From Parapedobacter sp042666505 (GTDB lineage Bacteria; Bacteroidota; Bacteroidia; Sphingobacteriales; Sphingobacteriaceae), in the NCBI RefSeq assembly GCF_042666505.1, contig NZ_JBHTDN010000015.1:8253-72252 (forward strand): a DNA stretch of 64,000 nt. The letters run 5' to 3'. Within the stretch, counting starts at the first letter, position 1. Each line of letters begins with the position of its first letter. Below are positions 54,221-63,324 of this stretch, piece by piece. The translations under genes were made by a program, and so were the position numbers. The notes under the pieces are model-generated. The model did no database searches. It had not been told where the DNA came from and saw nothing but the letters and a program-made list of their open reading frames with translations.

Positions 54221-57200
54221 ATGAACCCTTTAAAAAAAATTGTTTTGATATCCCTGCTATCCGTTTCCGGAAAGCATGTACTAAGCCAGGATAATTCTCA
54301 AATCGTTCCTGTGTCTCCAGAGGCAGCGGCACTGGCAAAGATGGTTAACTATCCCGTCAATCATAATACCGGCATTCCCGATATACGGATTCCTTTCTAT
54401 GAGATCAATGTCGGCGGATTGAAGCTGCCTATTGAGTTGGTCTACCACGCAGGTGGGTTCCGCATCAACGAGCAGGCCACCCGGGCCGGGCTGGGGTGGT
54501 CGCTCAGCAGCGATCTACAGATCACACGGACGGTGAACGGCCTCGATGATTTCAAGGGAAATATGGGATATATCGGAAATCAACTGACCAAATCGTTTTA
54601 TCGAAGCGGTGGCAACTGCCCCTCCTGCCCGTATCCGTTCTGGAGCAGCAGCACCCTTTTTCCATTTTTCAACGCGTATGAATTGGCGATGGGGTTGAAA
54701 GACGGGATGCCTGACAAATTCAACTACAAGCTGCTTAATAAATCCGGCTCGTTCTACTTCATGAAGAATGATACCGGGACGGGGTACGCGATCGTGCCCG
54801 TTCCCCATGACAACATCCGGATTCAATTTGATAACGGGCGTTTTATCATTACCGACTCGGACGGTACTGTGTATCATTTTGGGGCACCGGGAACCAGTTT
54901 GGATTTGGACGACCTGAAAGACTATGGAATCGAAACTTCAAGTTCCAGCTCTGGTGGTACCTGTATGGACTGTGCGCGGACTACGTGGAAGTGTAAAAAG
55001 ATTATTAATGCGACAGGTACGGACGAAATTGTTTTTTCTTATGAAAAAAAAGCAGAGGCCACATACCGCAGCTATCGGGATAAGATTGAATATTACAGCA
55101 ACGATGAGCCCTGTAACAACTACTCTGATATCTATCACACTTCTGACCAGTACCCGCTGAATATGCTGACCGATTACAATGGATTCGCGTCTAACGATGT
55201 GCAGTTTCATCATGTCTCATCTCCCAAATATTGGGTTAGGCCTGCCGGAAGTGACTATTCTTATCTGCATGTTCCTTACGTAAACAGTGGCGCATTTGTG
55301 GATAAACAATATTCGCATTATGAGCCGGGTTCCGGTGGGTCTTCCAACACCGTCTACGGCCTTTCTGTTTCATCGATAACCTTTCGTGGAGGGCGGGTAG
55401 TGTTTAATGGAGCCGACAAATTAAATTACGTCCGAGTGGAAGATGCCAAGGGAATCGAGCTGAAATCCTTGCATTTTTTTCATTCCTACACCAAGGCATG
55501 GTATGAGCCCGAATCAAAACTTTATAACGGATACAATTTTCAGGGCGCCAGATATCTGGATTCGCTGCACCTCCGGAACGGGAGCAACATATACGAGCGG
55601 TATGCACTGCTGTATAACGATAAATTCTGCTACGGCAACCACCTGAAAGGGCACGATGCCTGGGGCTATCCCAATGCCCATACAGTGGAGATTCCCTATG
55701 CCACTATGAGCGGCAATCCGCTATCAATTCCGAGCAAGAAATTGGTGCATCCCCGTTACTTTGAACTCATAGGCTCATGTGGGGTATTCACTCCCAACCT
55801 CCCGCTCACCATCGGCGGGGGCGAATGGAACGAAACGGTTGATGAGACGGCCATTAAGCGGGGCGTCCTCAAGCGGATCATTTATCCAACCGGCGGTTTT
55901 GCGGACTTCGATTTCGAGGCTAACCGGTATGACGAAAATTTCTTCGACGGTACTCGGAGCCCGAAACTTCCGCAGCTGGGCGGCGGATTGCGCATCCGCA
56001 GTATTAGTTACTACGACGCGGAAAATACGCATCCGACAAACTACCGGCCGGTGAGCCAGCAATATTATCGTTACGGAGACTTCGAGCAGGGCACCGGAAT
56101 ACTGATCAACCGTCCACGGCTGGCGCCAGAGCCGGGTGCTGGTTTCTATGATGCGGTAAGCTACCAACAGGACTTGGTTTACCTTGCGGATTTCGCAACT
56201 TGGCCACCCTGCCTCGACCGATCCTGCTTAACGTTTTTGGCGGCAGAAACCAAAACCACGTATGAGTCCGCCTCGGCATTGGATTATACCTACGCCAACG
56301 GTGCTCCGGTTTATTATACCAAAGTGTCGGAGTACCAGATCGATTTAGGCAAACAAAGCGGCAAAACCGTCTATGAATACTATCCGCCCGGTGAGTTCCA
56401 CGACAGCTGGGACGCCCCATTGCGTACCGAAAGCCGCGCTGCGGGCACCAATATCCTTTACTTGAAAACGGAAGGATTGATGGGAGCCCTTAAATCGGTG
56501 ACACGATATAGGGCAATGTCTGATTTTAGTTTTCAGCCGGTGCATCGTAAGGCCTATGAATATATGCGTTACCTTCGCCCACAACAGATACAGGTGGCCT
56601 ATTCTTTTCCCAAAGTTCTTTATACGATTGACGGCAGTTTTAATGGCAATCTGTATGACGATTCCGACGGAGGAGGTTACAGTCATCCCATTCCGGATTT
56701 CGTTATGGAAGAATACGGCATCCCGGTTGGTTGCCTTTTGATGACCAGTGAAGAGGAAACCCATTACGAACAATCTAGGGTCCATGAAGTTGTTAGGTCC
56801 TATACCTATGACAATCTGCCTTACATCCAGCCGTCCAAGATCATAACCTACGATAGCAAAGGACAGGCAACCACTAAAACCATCCGTTATCCGTACAATT
56901 TTACCGGGACATCGGTTTATGACCAGATGGTGACAGCATGTCGGCTCAATGTGCCAATTGAGGAAGTGGAAACCAGGTCAGGCGTGGAGATCTCCCGCCG
57001 ACGTACCGATTATGCTACCCACTCGGCCGGTTTCGGGTTTATTGCACCCTCGACGATACGCAGTTCGCAAAAAGGGCAGGCGCTCCGTACGGAATTGACA
57101 TTCGATCTGTACGATCAATACGCCAATATCCAGCAGACCATCGGACCGGACGGTGTCCGTACATCGTATATCTGGGGATATAATGGATTATATCCGGTAG

Positions 57201-58054
57201 CCAAACTAGAGGGCGTTAATTATCTTAGCGTCCCTTCTACGTATAAGAGCAACGTACAGATCAACGATCCCGCCAGTGATGCCGCCCTTCGCACGCTGCT
57301 GAACGGGCTGTACAGTGCTTTTGTCAGCGATCATGCAATTAATACCTATACCTATAAGAGATTAGTTGGGATGAGCAGCGTTACCAATCCGGGAGGTATG
57401 AATACGTATTATGAATATGATCCAATCGGTCGGCTTACGCTCCAGAAAAATCATAATGCGCAGATTGTCAACCAATATGAATATCGTCTGAAGGGGCCGA
57501 CTTCCTGGCAACTGGCACTCAATCACCATACGAATGTCCCCGTATTACGTACGCATTACCGGAATTGTCCGGGCGGCATTTTTCAGCCGTATAATTACGT
57601 GGTTTCGGGCGGCAAGTACATCGCGGCGGGAATGGATTTAGCGATGACAGCAGCTGAAAACGAAGCGGAGGCTGGTATACTTGTTCCCGATCTGCCGGCC
57701 TGTCCTACCACTGTTAACACGGCGCATATCGAATTGGGTTCACTGTATATGGAAAACTATAGTCTGCTCGCCAATGTAGAAATTGATTTTATCCGGAATG
57801 GGACGGTGGTCGCCACCCGGCGTATTAAGCACATTAATTGGAATGAAACACCTGATTATGACAGTATATACCTCCCTGAAGGCGAATACCAACTCAGTAT
57901 ACGGCTCGGCGGGAATCTTCGTTTTACCATCGATGACCTGCTATGGTATTACTTCACAGATGATTCAACATCTCAGACCATCACCTTTCAACCCGGTCAG
58001 ACCGTAATGTTGAATAAAGGCAAATCGTACACCATATCGGTCATGAATTTATAA
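54221..58054 (+). CDS. Large secreted RHS/YD protein with SpvB/TcB-like N-terminus
   Basis: 1277 residues. Signal peptide ending near HVLSQ. Residues about 30-100 contain YPVNHNTGIPDIRIPFYEI, then LPIELVYHAGGF and RAGLGWSLS, the arrangement seen at the start of SpvB/TcB-type proteins (P-x-L-x-L-x-Y ... G-x-GWSLS). The long middle is beta-rich with YD-type strands. Around 1060-1095 there are RHS/YD repeats (YYEYDPIGRLTLQKNHNAQI, shortened). The last 150 residues form a separate beta-domain without toxin motif. No RHS core is present. I infer it is the B-like partner of the following RHS protein, 17 bp away. Confidence 0.75.
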   Translation: MNPLKKIVLISLLSVSGKHVLSQDNSQIVPVSPEAAALAKMVNYPVNHNTGIPDIRIPFYEINVGGLKLPIELVYHAGGFRINEQATRAGLGWSLSSDLQITRTVNGLDDFKGNMGYIGNQLTKSFYRSGGNCPSCPYPFWSSSTLFPFFNAYELAMGLKDGMPDKFNYKLLNKSGSFYFMKNDTGTGYAIVPVPHDNIRIQFDNGRFIITDSDGTVYHFGAPGTSLDLDDLKDYGIETSSSSSGGTCMDCARTTWKCKKIINATGTDEIVFSYEKKAEATYRSYRDKIEYYSNDEPCNNYSDIYHTSDQYPLNMLTDYNGFASNDVQFHHVSSPKYWVRPAGSDYSYLHVPYVNSGAFVDKQYSHYEPGSGGSSNTVYGLSVSSITFRGGRVVFNGADKLNYVRVEDAKGIELKSLHFFHSYTKAWYEPESKLYNGYNFQGARYLDSLHLRNGSNIYERYALLYNDKFCYGNHLKGHDAWGYPNAHTVEIPYATMSGNPLSIPSKKLVHPRYFELIGSCGVFTPNLPLTIGGGEWNETVDETAIKRGVLKRIIYPTGGFADFDFEANRYDENFFDGTRSPKLPQLGGGLRIRSISYYDAENTHPTNYRPVSQQYYRYGDFEQGTGILINRPRLAPEPGAGFYDAVSYQQDLVYLADFATWPPCLDRSCLTFLAAETKTTYESASALDYTYANGAPVYYTKVSEYQIDLGKQSGKTVYEYYPPGEFHDSWDAPLRTESRAAGTNILYLKTEGLMGALKSVTRYRAMSDFSFQPVHRKAYEYMRYLRPQQIQVAYSFPKVLYTIDGSFNGNLYDDSDGGGYSHPIPDFVMEEYGIPVGCLLMTSEEETHYEQSRVHEVVRSYTYDNLPYIQPSKIITYDSKGQATTKTIRYPYNFTGTSVYDQMVTACRLNVPIEEVETRSGVEISRRRTDYATHSAGFGFIAPSTIRSSQKGQALRTELTFDLYDQYANIQQTIGPDGVRTSYIWGYNGLYPVAKLEGVNYLSVPSTYKSNVQINDPASDAALRTLLNGLYSAFVSDHAINTYTYKRLVGMSSVTNPGGMNTYYEYDPIGRLTLQKNHNAQIVNQYEYRLKGPTSWQLALNHHTNVPVLRTHYRNCPGGIFQPYNYVVSGGKYIAAGMDLAMTAAENEAEAGILVPDLPACPTTVNTAHIELGSLYMENYSLLANVEIDFIRNGTVVATRRIKHINWNETPDYDSIYLPEGEYQLSIRLGGNLRFTIDDLLWYYFTDDSTSQTITFQPGQTVMLNKGKSYTISVMNL

Positions 58055-58071
58055 CCATAACAACTGCCGTC

Positions 58072-61000
58072 ATGAAAGGAAAAATAAGTTTGTCGTTCCG
58101 GTTACTGGCCACGGGATTGGTTATGGCAGCCGGCTATCCCGTGTTCGCCCAGCCTTTGGACACCACCTACAGTGTTTACAGCGGCCAGCCGGAAATCTTT
58201 GCAAAAAACAGCATTCGGCTATTGCCAGGCTTCCATGTAGCCGCTGGACAGCAGACCCGGATTTACATTACGGATGTGGAACTTCTGAACAGCAATGCAA
58301 GTACGAACCGTAATTACATTCGATCCCGTAGCTACCTCAACCCCCACCTATCGGTTCCTGCCAATCCGACGACCACCGATCTGATGGAGCAGGTACAATA
58401 TTTTGATGGGTTAGGGAGGCTGATCCAGGCGGTAGAGGTTAAAGGAAGCCCGGATTATAAGGATGTGGTAACGCCTGTCGCGTATGACGCATTCGGCAGG
58501 GAGGCCACGCAGTACCTACCGTATACTACGGTAACGGGGAGAGGAGGGGCTTACAAAACGGATGCAGTTGCCGCCCAAGGTACCTTTTATAGCGGTACAC
58601 CTCCGTCAGGACAAACCGCCAATACGTTTCCTTTTGCGCAAACGATATTTGAGCGTTCTCCCCTGAATCGTGTAGCAGAGCAAGGAGCACCGGGGTCGGC
58701 ATGGCAACCCGCGCAAACACGCGGCAGTAGCGGCCGGACGGTGGTGTCGGAGTATCTGTTGAACAACGCATCGCCGTTTTCGGCACAGGATACCATGCGG
58801 AGAGTCGTGAGGTACGGTGTGAGCGTGAATACGACTACCTGGGTTCCCACACTGACGCTAGCTGCGGGTGCAGTGTATGCAGCCGATCAACTGCGAGTAA
58901 CCGTTACAAAGGATGAGAACTGGATGCCTGCTTCCGGTGCGGACAATCGGATAAGTACGGTGGAAGAGTATACCGATAAGAATGACCGGGTCGTGCTGCG
59001 GCGTATGTTCAATAAAGCAGGTAGCGTTGTGCAGGTACTGAGCACCTACTATGTTTACGACGACTACGGTAACTTAACCTTTGTGCTGACGCCGGGCGCC
59101 GAACCTGACCGGGATAATATACCCACAGGTAGTGCACTGACTACTTGGCTAGCTACATACGCCTACCAATACCAATACGATGGCAGAAATCGGCTGGTGG
59201 AAAAGCAACTTCCCGGCAAAGGACGGGAATATCTGGTGTATAATGATAATGACGAATTGGTGGCTACGCAGGACAGCGTACAGCGTCTTGCCAAAGAATG
59301 GACTATCACGAAATATGACCTGCTAGGGCGGGTGATCTTGACAGGAATATGGAACAATAATAACACGGCTGTCACCCGCAGTTCGCTGCAAAGTACGGTG
59401 AGCGGGTGGGCGAAGGCAAACCTTCGGGAGAGTCGCACAACAACGGGTACGGGTTACACGAATGTCGCCTGGCCTACGAATTACATCACCACCACGTTGA
59501 CATTGCAGTACTACGATAACTATGCCGTACCCGGTCTTCCGTCTACGTATGCCCATACCGGCAGCAATATGACCAGGGGATTGCCAACGGTGAGCCGTAC
59601 AAAAGTGTTGAATAATGGTACAGGCACGACAAATATGCTGTGGAGTGTGCTCTACTATGACGACAAGGGGCAGGTTGTCAAGCAATTCAACCAGCACTTT
59701 CTGGGAGGGGGCACGGCCAGTGTGTATGATTACGATGAGACGGACCTTACGTACAGCTTCAGTGGGCAGCAGCAGACCAGCACTCGTAAGCACTATGCCA
59801 TTAACACGGCTGGTACGGCGGCCAGCCTGCAGGTGACGGTAAAGACGGAGAATAAACATGACCATCGGAACCGGTTGCTGGAAACCTGGAAGACCGTGAA
59901 TCCGGGTACGGGAACTCCTACGTTGATTGCCCGAAACGATTATAACGGAGTAGGGCAATTGCTGACAAAGAAAATGCATCGTACCACCGGCAGCAGTTTC
60001 GGACAAACGGTTACCTATAAGTACAACCCGCGAGGGTGGCTGTCGGAAATGTCTTCGCCGCTGTTCAAACAAGTACTGCAATATACGGAAGGAACCAATA
60101 AGCAATATAACGGTAATATCGCCTATCAGATAATGACCCGGCATAATACCGCATCGCCTACCCCCGCGTCGGTGTCGGACACCTACAGTTATAGTTACGA
60201 TGCACTGAACCGGCTGACGCAGGGGACGATGGCCGGTGACAAGGGCAAGGAGACGCTGACATACGATAAAATGGGTAACATCAACACGCTGGTTCGGACG
60301 GGCATTAACAGCACCGTTGTGGACCAGTTGAGCTATACGTATGCCAATGGCCGCTTGTCCTCTGTATTGGACGGCACGGTGACGATACATACGACGGAGC
60401 CCTATCAACTGCCGGGAACCACCACTTACACCTACGATGGAAACGGCAACCTGAAAAAGCGGGAAAATACAAACGCTGCCAGCACGCACAACAAGAACAA
60501 CATCACAGCAGTCACCTACAATCACCTGAACCTGCCGAATAGCATCACGGCGGTTGCTGGAAATGTGACTTATACGTATGATGCGGACGGCCGGAAACTG
60601 AGGAGTGTAAACGGGATCAATGGGCAGGTGCGTGATTATATTGACGGCATTGAGTACGTGGATGGATTAATCGAGCTGATCCAAACGGAGGAGGGCCGGA
60701 TATTGAAGAGCGGCAGCACTTATACATATGAGTATTACCTCAGGGACCACCTAGGCAACAACCGGGTAGGTTTCAGTCAGGGCACCAATGTGACGGTACC
60801 TAACTTCACCGCTGATTACTATCCGTTCGGGCTCCAATACCAGCAATATATACGATCGGGTAACCCGAAAAATAATTACCTTTATAACGGGAAAGAGCTG
60901 CAAGACGGGATCAAGCAGTATGACTACGGCGCGAGGCTGTATGACCCGGTGATTGGAAGGTGGAGTACGGTTGATCCGTTGGCGGAGCAGATGCGAAGGC

Positions 61001-61713
61001 ACAGCCCTTACAACTATGCGTTCAATAATCCGATGCAGTATATTGATCCGGATGGAAGGGGCCCAGAAGAAGCAATGCTTCGGGCACAGCTGTGGCATAT
61101 GCGAAATATGACGGGGATAAGTGAGGAAGAGCAGGATGAGGCAGTGTGGGAGGCGGATCAGGATAAGCCAAAGAAGAAAAAGCAGGAAGAGAATACCACT
61201 TCGGTGGCCAACGCTTTGGTTGACCTGGTTCCCGGCAGCAGAATGGGAGCTCTTGCTGGTCAGGAATTCGGAAAGGGCAATATTGCGACGGGGGCAGCAT
61301 ACCTGTTAGGCGGTACGCTAGAGGCGGGGTTAGAGACAGCTTCATACTATACCGGGGGCGCGATAGCATCTAAGTTATTTTCGAAGTTAGGCAGTTATTT
61401 AACTTTGCGTTTTGCCGCTAAGACGAGCACACAGTTTACCAAGTCCAGTTTACAGCTTGGGCAACAGATGCATAAAGCGTATCATGCGGGTAAAGTAGGT
61501 AAAGAATTTAGGTTATTAAGTGGAAAGCGAATAGATTACCTTGATGTGGAAAACGGCATAATTTATGAATTGAAGCCTAACAATCCCAGAGCCATTTTGC
61601 AAGGGCAAAAGCAATTGCAAATGTACTTACAAGAGTTACAGTCGCCTGCAATGCTGCAAAAATATCCGCAGTTTAAAGGCGTTCAATGGAGAATTGTTTT
61701 AGATACGTATTGA
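58072..61713 (+). CDS. Secreted RHS polymorphic toxin with C-terminal PD-(D/E)XK nuclease-like domain
   Basis: 1213 residues. Signal peptide ending PVFAQ. A DUF6443-type N-terminal region follows (about 70-200, YFDGLGRLIQAVEVKGSPD and AYDAFGREATQYLPY), then RHS/YD repeats (YQYDGRNRLVEKQLPGKGRE, YDALNRLTQG, YTYDGNGNLKKREN). The RHS core is at about 945-997, with D968 in TVDP and D992/D994 in IDPDG, where family members self-cleave. After a linker with a hydrophobic Gly/Ala stretch comes the toxin: D1155 in RIDYLD and E1166-L-K1168, the D-x10-ExK pattern of restriction-endonuclease-fold toxins (Tox-REase-9-like). The immunity gene starts 2 bp after the stop. Confidence 0.85.
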   Translation: MKGKISLSFRLLATGLVMAAGYPVFAQPLDTTYSVYSGQPEIFAKNSIRLLPGFHVAAGQQTRIYITDVELLNSNASTNRNYIRSRSYLNPHLSVPANPTTTDLMEQVQYFDGLGRLIQAVEVKGSPDYKDVVTPVAYDAFGREATQYLPYTTVTGRGGAYKTDAVAAQGTFYSGTPPSGQTANTFPFAQTIFERSPLNRVAEQGAPGSAWQPAQTRGSSGRTVVSEYLLNNASPFSAQDTMRRVVRYGVSVNTTTWVPTLTLAAGAVYAADQLRVTVTKDENWMPASGADNRISTVEEYTDKNDRVVLRRMFNKAGSVVQVLSTYYVYDDYGNLTFVLTPGAEPDRDNIPTGSALTTWLATYAYQYQYDGRNRLVEKQLPGKGREYLVYNDNDELVATQDSVQRLAKEWTITKYDLLGRVILTGIWNNNNTAVTRSSLQSTVSGWAKANLRESRTTTGTGYTNVAWPTNYITTTLTLQYYDNYAVPGLPSTYAHTGSNMTRGLPTVSRTKVLNNGTGTTNMLWSVLYYDDKGQVVKQFNQHFLGGGTASVYDYDETDLTYSFSGQQQTSTRKHYAINTAGTAASLQVTVKTENKHDHRNRLLETWKTVNPGTGTPTLIARNDYNGVGQLLTKKMHRTTGSSFGQTVTYKYNPRGWLSEMSSPLFKQVLQYTEGTNKQYNGNIAYQIMTRHNTASPTPASVSDTYSYSYDALNRLTQGTMAGDKGKETLTYDKMGNINTLVRTGINSTVVDQLSYTYANGRLSSVLDGTVTIHTTEPYQLPGTTTYTYDGNGNLKKRENTNAASTHNKNNITAVTYNHLNLPNSITAVAGNVTYTYDADGRKLRSVNGINGQVRDYIDGIEYVDGLIELIQTEEGRILKSGSTYTYEYYLRDHLGNNRVGFSQGTNVTVPNFTADYYPFGLQYQQYIRSGNPKNNYLYNGKELQDGIKQYDYGARLYDPVIGRWSTVDPLAEQMRRHSPYNYAFNNPMQYIDPDGRGPEEAMLRAQLWHMRNMTGISEEEQDEAVWEADQDKPKKKKQEENTTSVANALVDLVPGSRMGALAGQEFGKGNIATGAAYLLGGTLEAGLETASYYTGGAIASKLFSKLGSYLTLRFAAKTSTQFTKSSLQLGQQMHKAYHAGKVGKEFRLLSGKRIDYLDVENGIIYELKPNNPRAILQGQKQLQMYLQELQSPAMLQKYPQFKGVQWRIVLDTY

Positions 61714-61715
61714 TA

Positions 61716-62153
61716 ATGGACAGCAAAGAGTTTAAAAAAAGGTTTAGCGAACTGGCCAAGGCCAACGAGTTTAAAAGTGCCTTTGGTGGTTGGTATAAGG
61801 AAAGCTCGGAATGTATCGCTGTGCTTGAGCTTCAAAAATCCAACTTTGGTGATTACTATCAACTTCTGATAAAGATATTTATTCAGGGTGCTTTTGAAAG
61901 AACTTATGCTCCAGATAAAGACTTAATAAAAAGTTCAATGGGACATATCACGGCAAATGAAACACCTGAATATAAAGCTGTCTTAGATTTTGATGAGTCA
62001 ATGGAGGATAATATTAGGATAGAGCGTTTGAAGAAACTTTTTAATAGTCATATTTTGCCGTTTACCAACAGAGCATTGTCAAAGGCAGGCATAAAAGAGT
62101 TAGCCGACAAGGGAGAAGTTTTCTTACTACCCGCAGTCAAAGAAGAATTATAA
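61716..62153 (+). CDS. DUF4304-like immunity protein
   Basis: 145 residues from the ATG at 61716; an earlier start at 61686 lies in the toxin gene. No signal peptide, so it acts in the cytoplasm. The sequence KRFSELAKANEFKSAFGGWY, then ESSECIAVLELQKSNFGDYY, follows the DUF4304 pattern (a Trp/Tyr-x-x-S turn, then LQKSxFG), a family common as immunity proteins of polymorphic toxins. Placement 2 bp after the nuclease-like toxin supports direct neutralisation of that domain. Lower G+C than the RHS gene, as usual for exchanged tips. Confidence 0.78.
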   Translation: MDSKEFKKRFSELAKANEFKSAFGGWYKESSECIAVLELQKSNFGDYYQLLIKIFIQGAFERTYAPDKDLIKSSMGHITANETPEYKAVLDFDESMEDNIRIERLKKLFNSHILPFTNRALSKAGIKELADKGEVFLLPAVKEEL

Positions 62154-62710
62154 AAATCAGGAGGGCTGTCTAAAAAGGTTTCATGTAGCTGTCAGTCAAC
62201 AGTACATTGCCTTTTCCTGACGATTCCGAAGCAAGCGGCTTAAAGCTGTAGTCAACGACTTTTTGCCGACGTGATGCGAATGCCGCAGGAATTGGTTTAT
62301 TTGAGCCTGAGGTGTAGTACATAAAAGGCACGAGGATCGAGTCGGCGGGTCTCTGCCTCAACACGTTCGTGTGTATGGGCTAGGTGGAAAAGAACAAGGT
62401 CGAGCTAGAGGCGGAGATCGCTCCAGTGCCGTCGGATGTCGAAAGACAAATAAAGACGGACGAGGCCGGGCTGATGCTGCAAGGCCTATAGACAGCGCCA
62501 CGCCGAAGGAGAAACTGTCCGAACTGAACAAGCCGAACGAAAGAGGGGCCCGAATAAGTGAAAAATAGCCCATTCAATAGATGAATAGATCTGATCTGTT
62601 CAATTGGAAACTATATAGGCTTTGACAATGGGTCTCTCATTTCTAGAGAGCAAATGCTGAGATTCAATGATCAAGAGTAAAGTAAAAGACATACAGAAAG
62701 GCCTATTCCA
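62154..62710. other. Gene-poor mosaic between immunity cassettes
   Basis: No complete gene is supported. GC content rises sharply at about 62320-62570 between AT-rich flanks. Near 62166 the sequence GGCTGTCTAAAAAGG resembles insertion-sequence ends common in Bacteroidota. Frames with 64-65 codons exist on both strands but match nothing I know. At about 62587-62682 a short open frame ends in GFDNGSLISREQMLRFNDQE and stops 29 bp before the next immunity-like gene, as a displaced toxin tail would. I read this as decayed toxin cassettes. Confidence 0.4.
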
Positions 62711-63124
62711 ATGAAAACTGTAATACGTATAGTAGTCGATTATTTTGAGTTTATCGACGGGTTTGAAAAACTGTTAAAAAATGCTGGTACGAGTCATGAT
62801 GATTTTCGTAGACAAAAGGACGTGGGAATAATTGGAGCGTACCAATATTTTTATCATGGGGGAGGGTGCAAGCTTGAAAACGATAGCGTTGTTTGTGAGT
62901 TTGACTATTTACCAGAAAATGGTTATCCGATAAAATTCAGTATTTGGAAGTTCGGCGAATATACTAAGACAAATCCAAAATGATTCCATTTTGGATTTGA
63001 TATTGATTTTATTCAGAAAGAATTATGTGAATTGGTGAAACTAGGAAAGCTGTTTTATTTGGAGGAGTTTGGAGTCGTGTATCCTATTTTTCAAGTTAAA
63101 GAAAAATCCCTTTTGACAAGTTGA
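62711..63124 (+). pseudogene. DUF6896-like orphan immunity gene, interrupted by TGA
   Basis: The first 90 residues (62711-62983) include VGIIGAYQYFYHGGGCKLEN and VVCEFDYLPENG, then IKFSIWKFGEYTK, the pattern of DUF6896 proteins often found near polymorphic toxins. A TGA at 62981 interrupts, yet the same frame goes on for 46 more sensible codons (FHFGFDIDFIQKELCELVK and onward) to a stop at 63122. The TGA sits in a perfect 12-bp inverted repeat (62971-62982 with 62987-62998). I consider it a nonsense-inactivated immunity gene with no toxin left beside it. Confidence 0.55.
62971..62998 (+). repeat. Perfect 12-bp hairpin carrying the in-frame TGA
   Basis: Arms 62971-62982 and 62987-62998 are exact complements with the loop ATTC. 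The stop codon TGA (62981-62983) spans the end of the left arm and the first loop base. A short T-run follows, so weak termination is possible. Confidence 0.6.
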
Positions 63125-63167
63125 TGTTTTAAATACTACCAAAGAAGGAACGCGTTAGCCACATAAA

Positions 63168-63323
63168 ATGAAGTTGAATTTTTATGATAAAGTTTTTGCC
63201 TGTCTTTTTGTAATAACTAAGTCTCTCCATTATAAGGTTGGAGGAGCATTGATGTATTATAAGAGTTTTTTTGCCGTTAACGTTTTGACAAGTATATTAT
63301 TAATAACCAGTTGTGCGGTTTGA
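63168..63323 (+). CDS. Short membrane-protein ORF, possibly truncated
   Basis: 51 residues. It begins MKLNFYDKVFACLFVITKSL and has a hydrophobic stretch near the end (VLTSILLITSCAV). The start resembles small membrane proteins found as accessory or immunity genes in Bacteroidota RHS loci, but those are longer. Its end lies 92 bp before the transposase ATG, so an IS insertion may have cut it. Weakly supported. Confidence 0.3.
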   Translation: MKLNFYDKVFACLFVITKSLHYKVGGALMYYKSFFAVNVLTSILLITSCAV

Positions 63324-63324
63324 G

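Noticed and set aside
59323..60525. A 400-codon minus-strand frame inside the RHS toxin gene
   Set aside because: It mirrors the YD-repeat codon pattern of the RHS gene and has no known motif.
62170..62568. Two short frames (64 codons minus strand, 65 codons plus strand) as genes
   Set aside because: No recognisable family, no promoter, odd composition, and a setting of decayed cassettes.
62981..62983. Selenocysteine read-through at the in-frame TGA
   Set aside because: The UGA is within the stem rather than before a SECIS-type loop, the family has no selenoprotein tradition, and a broken gene is simpler.
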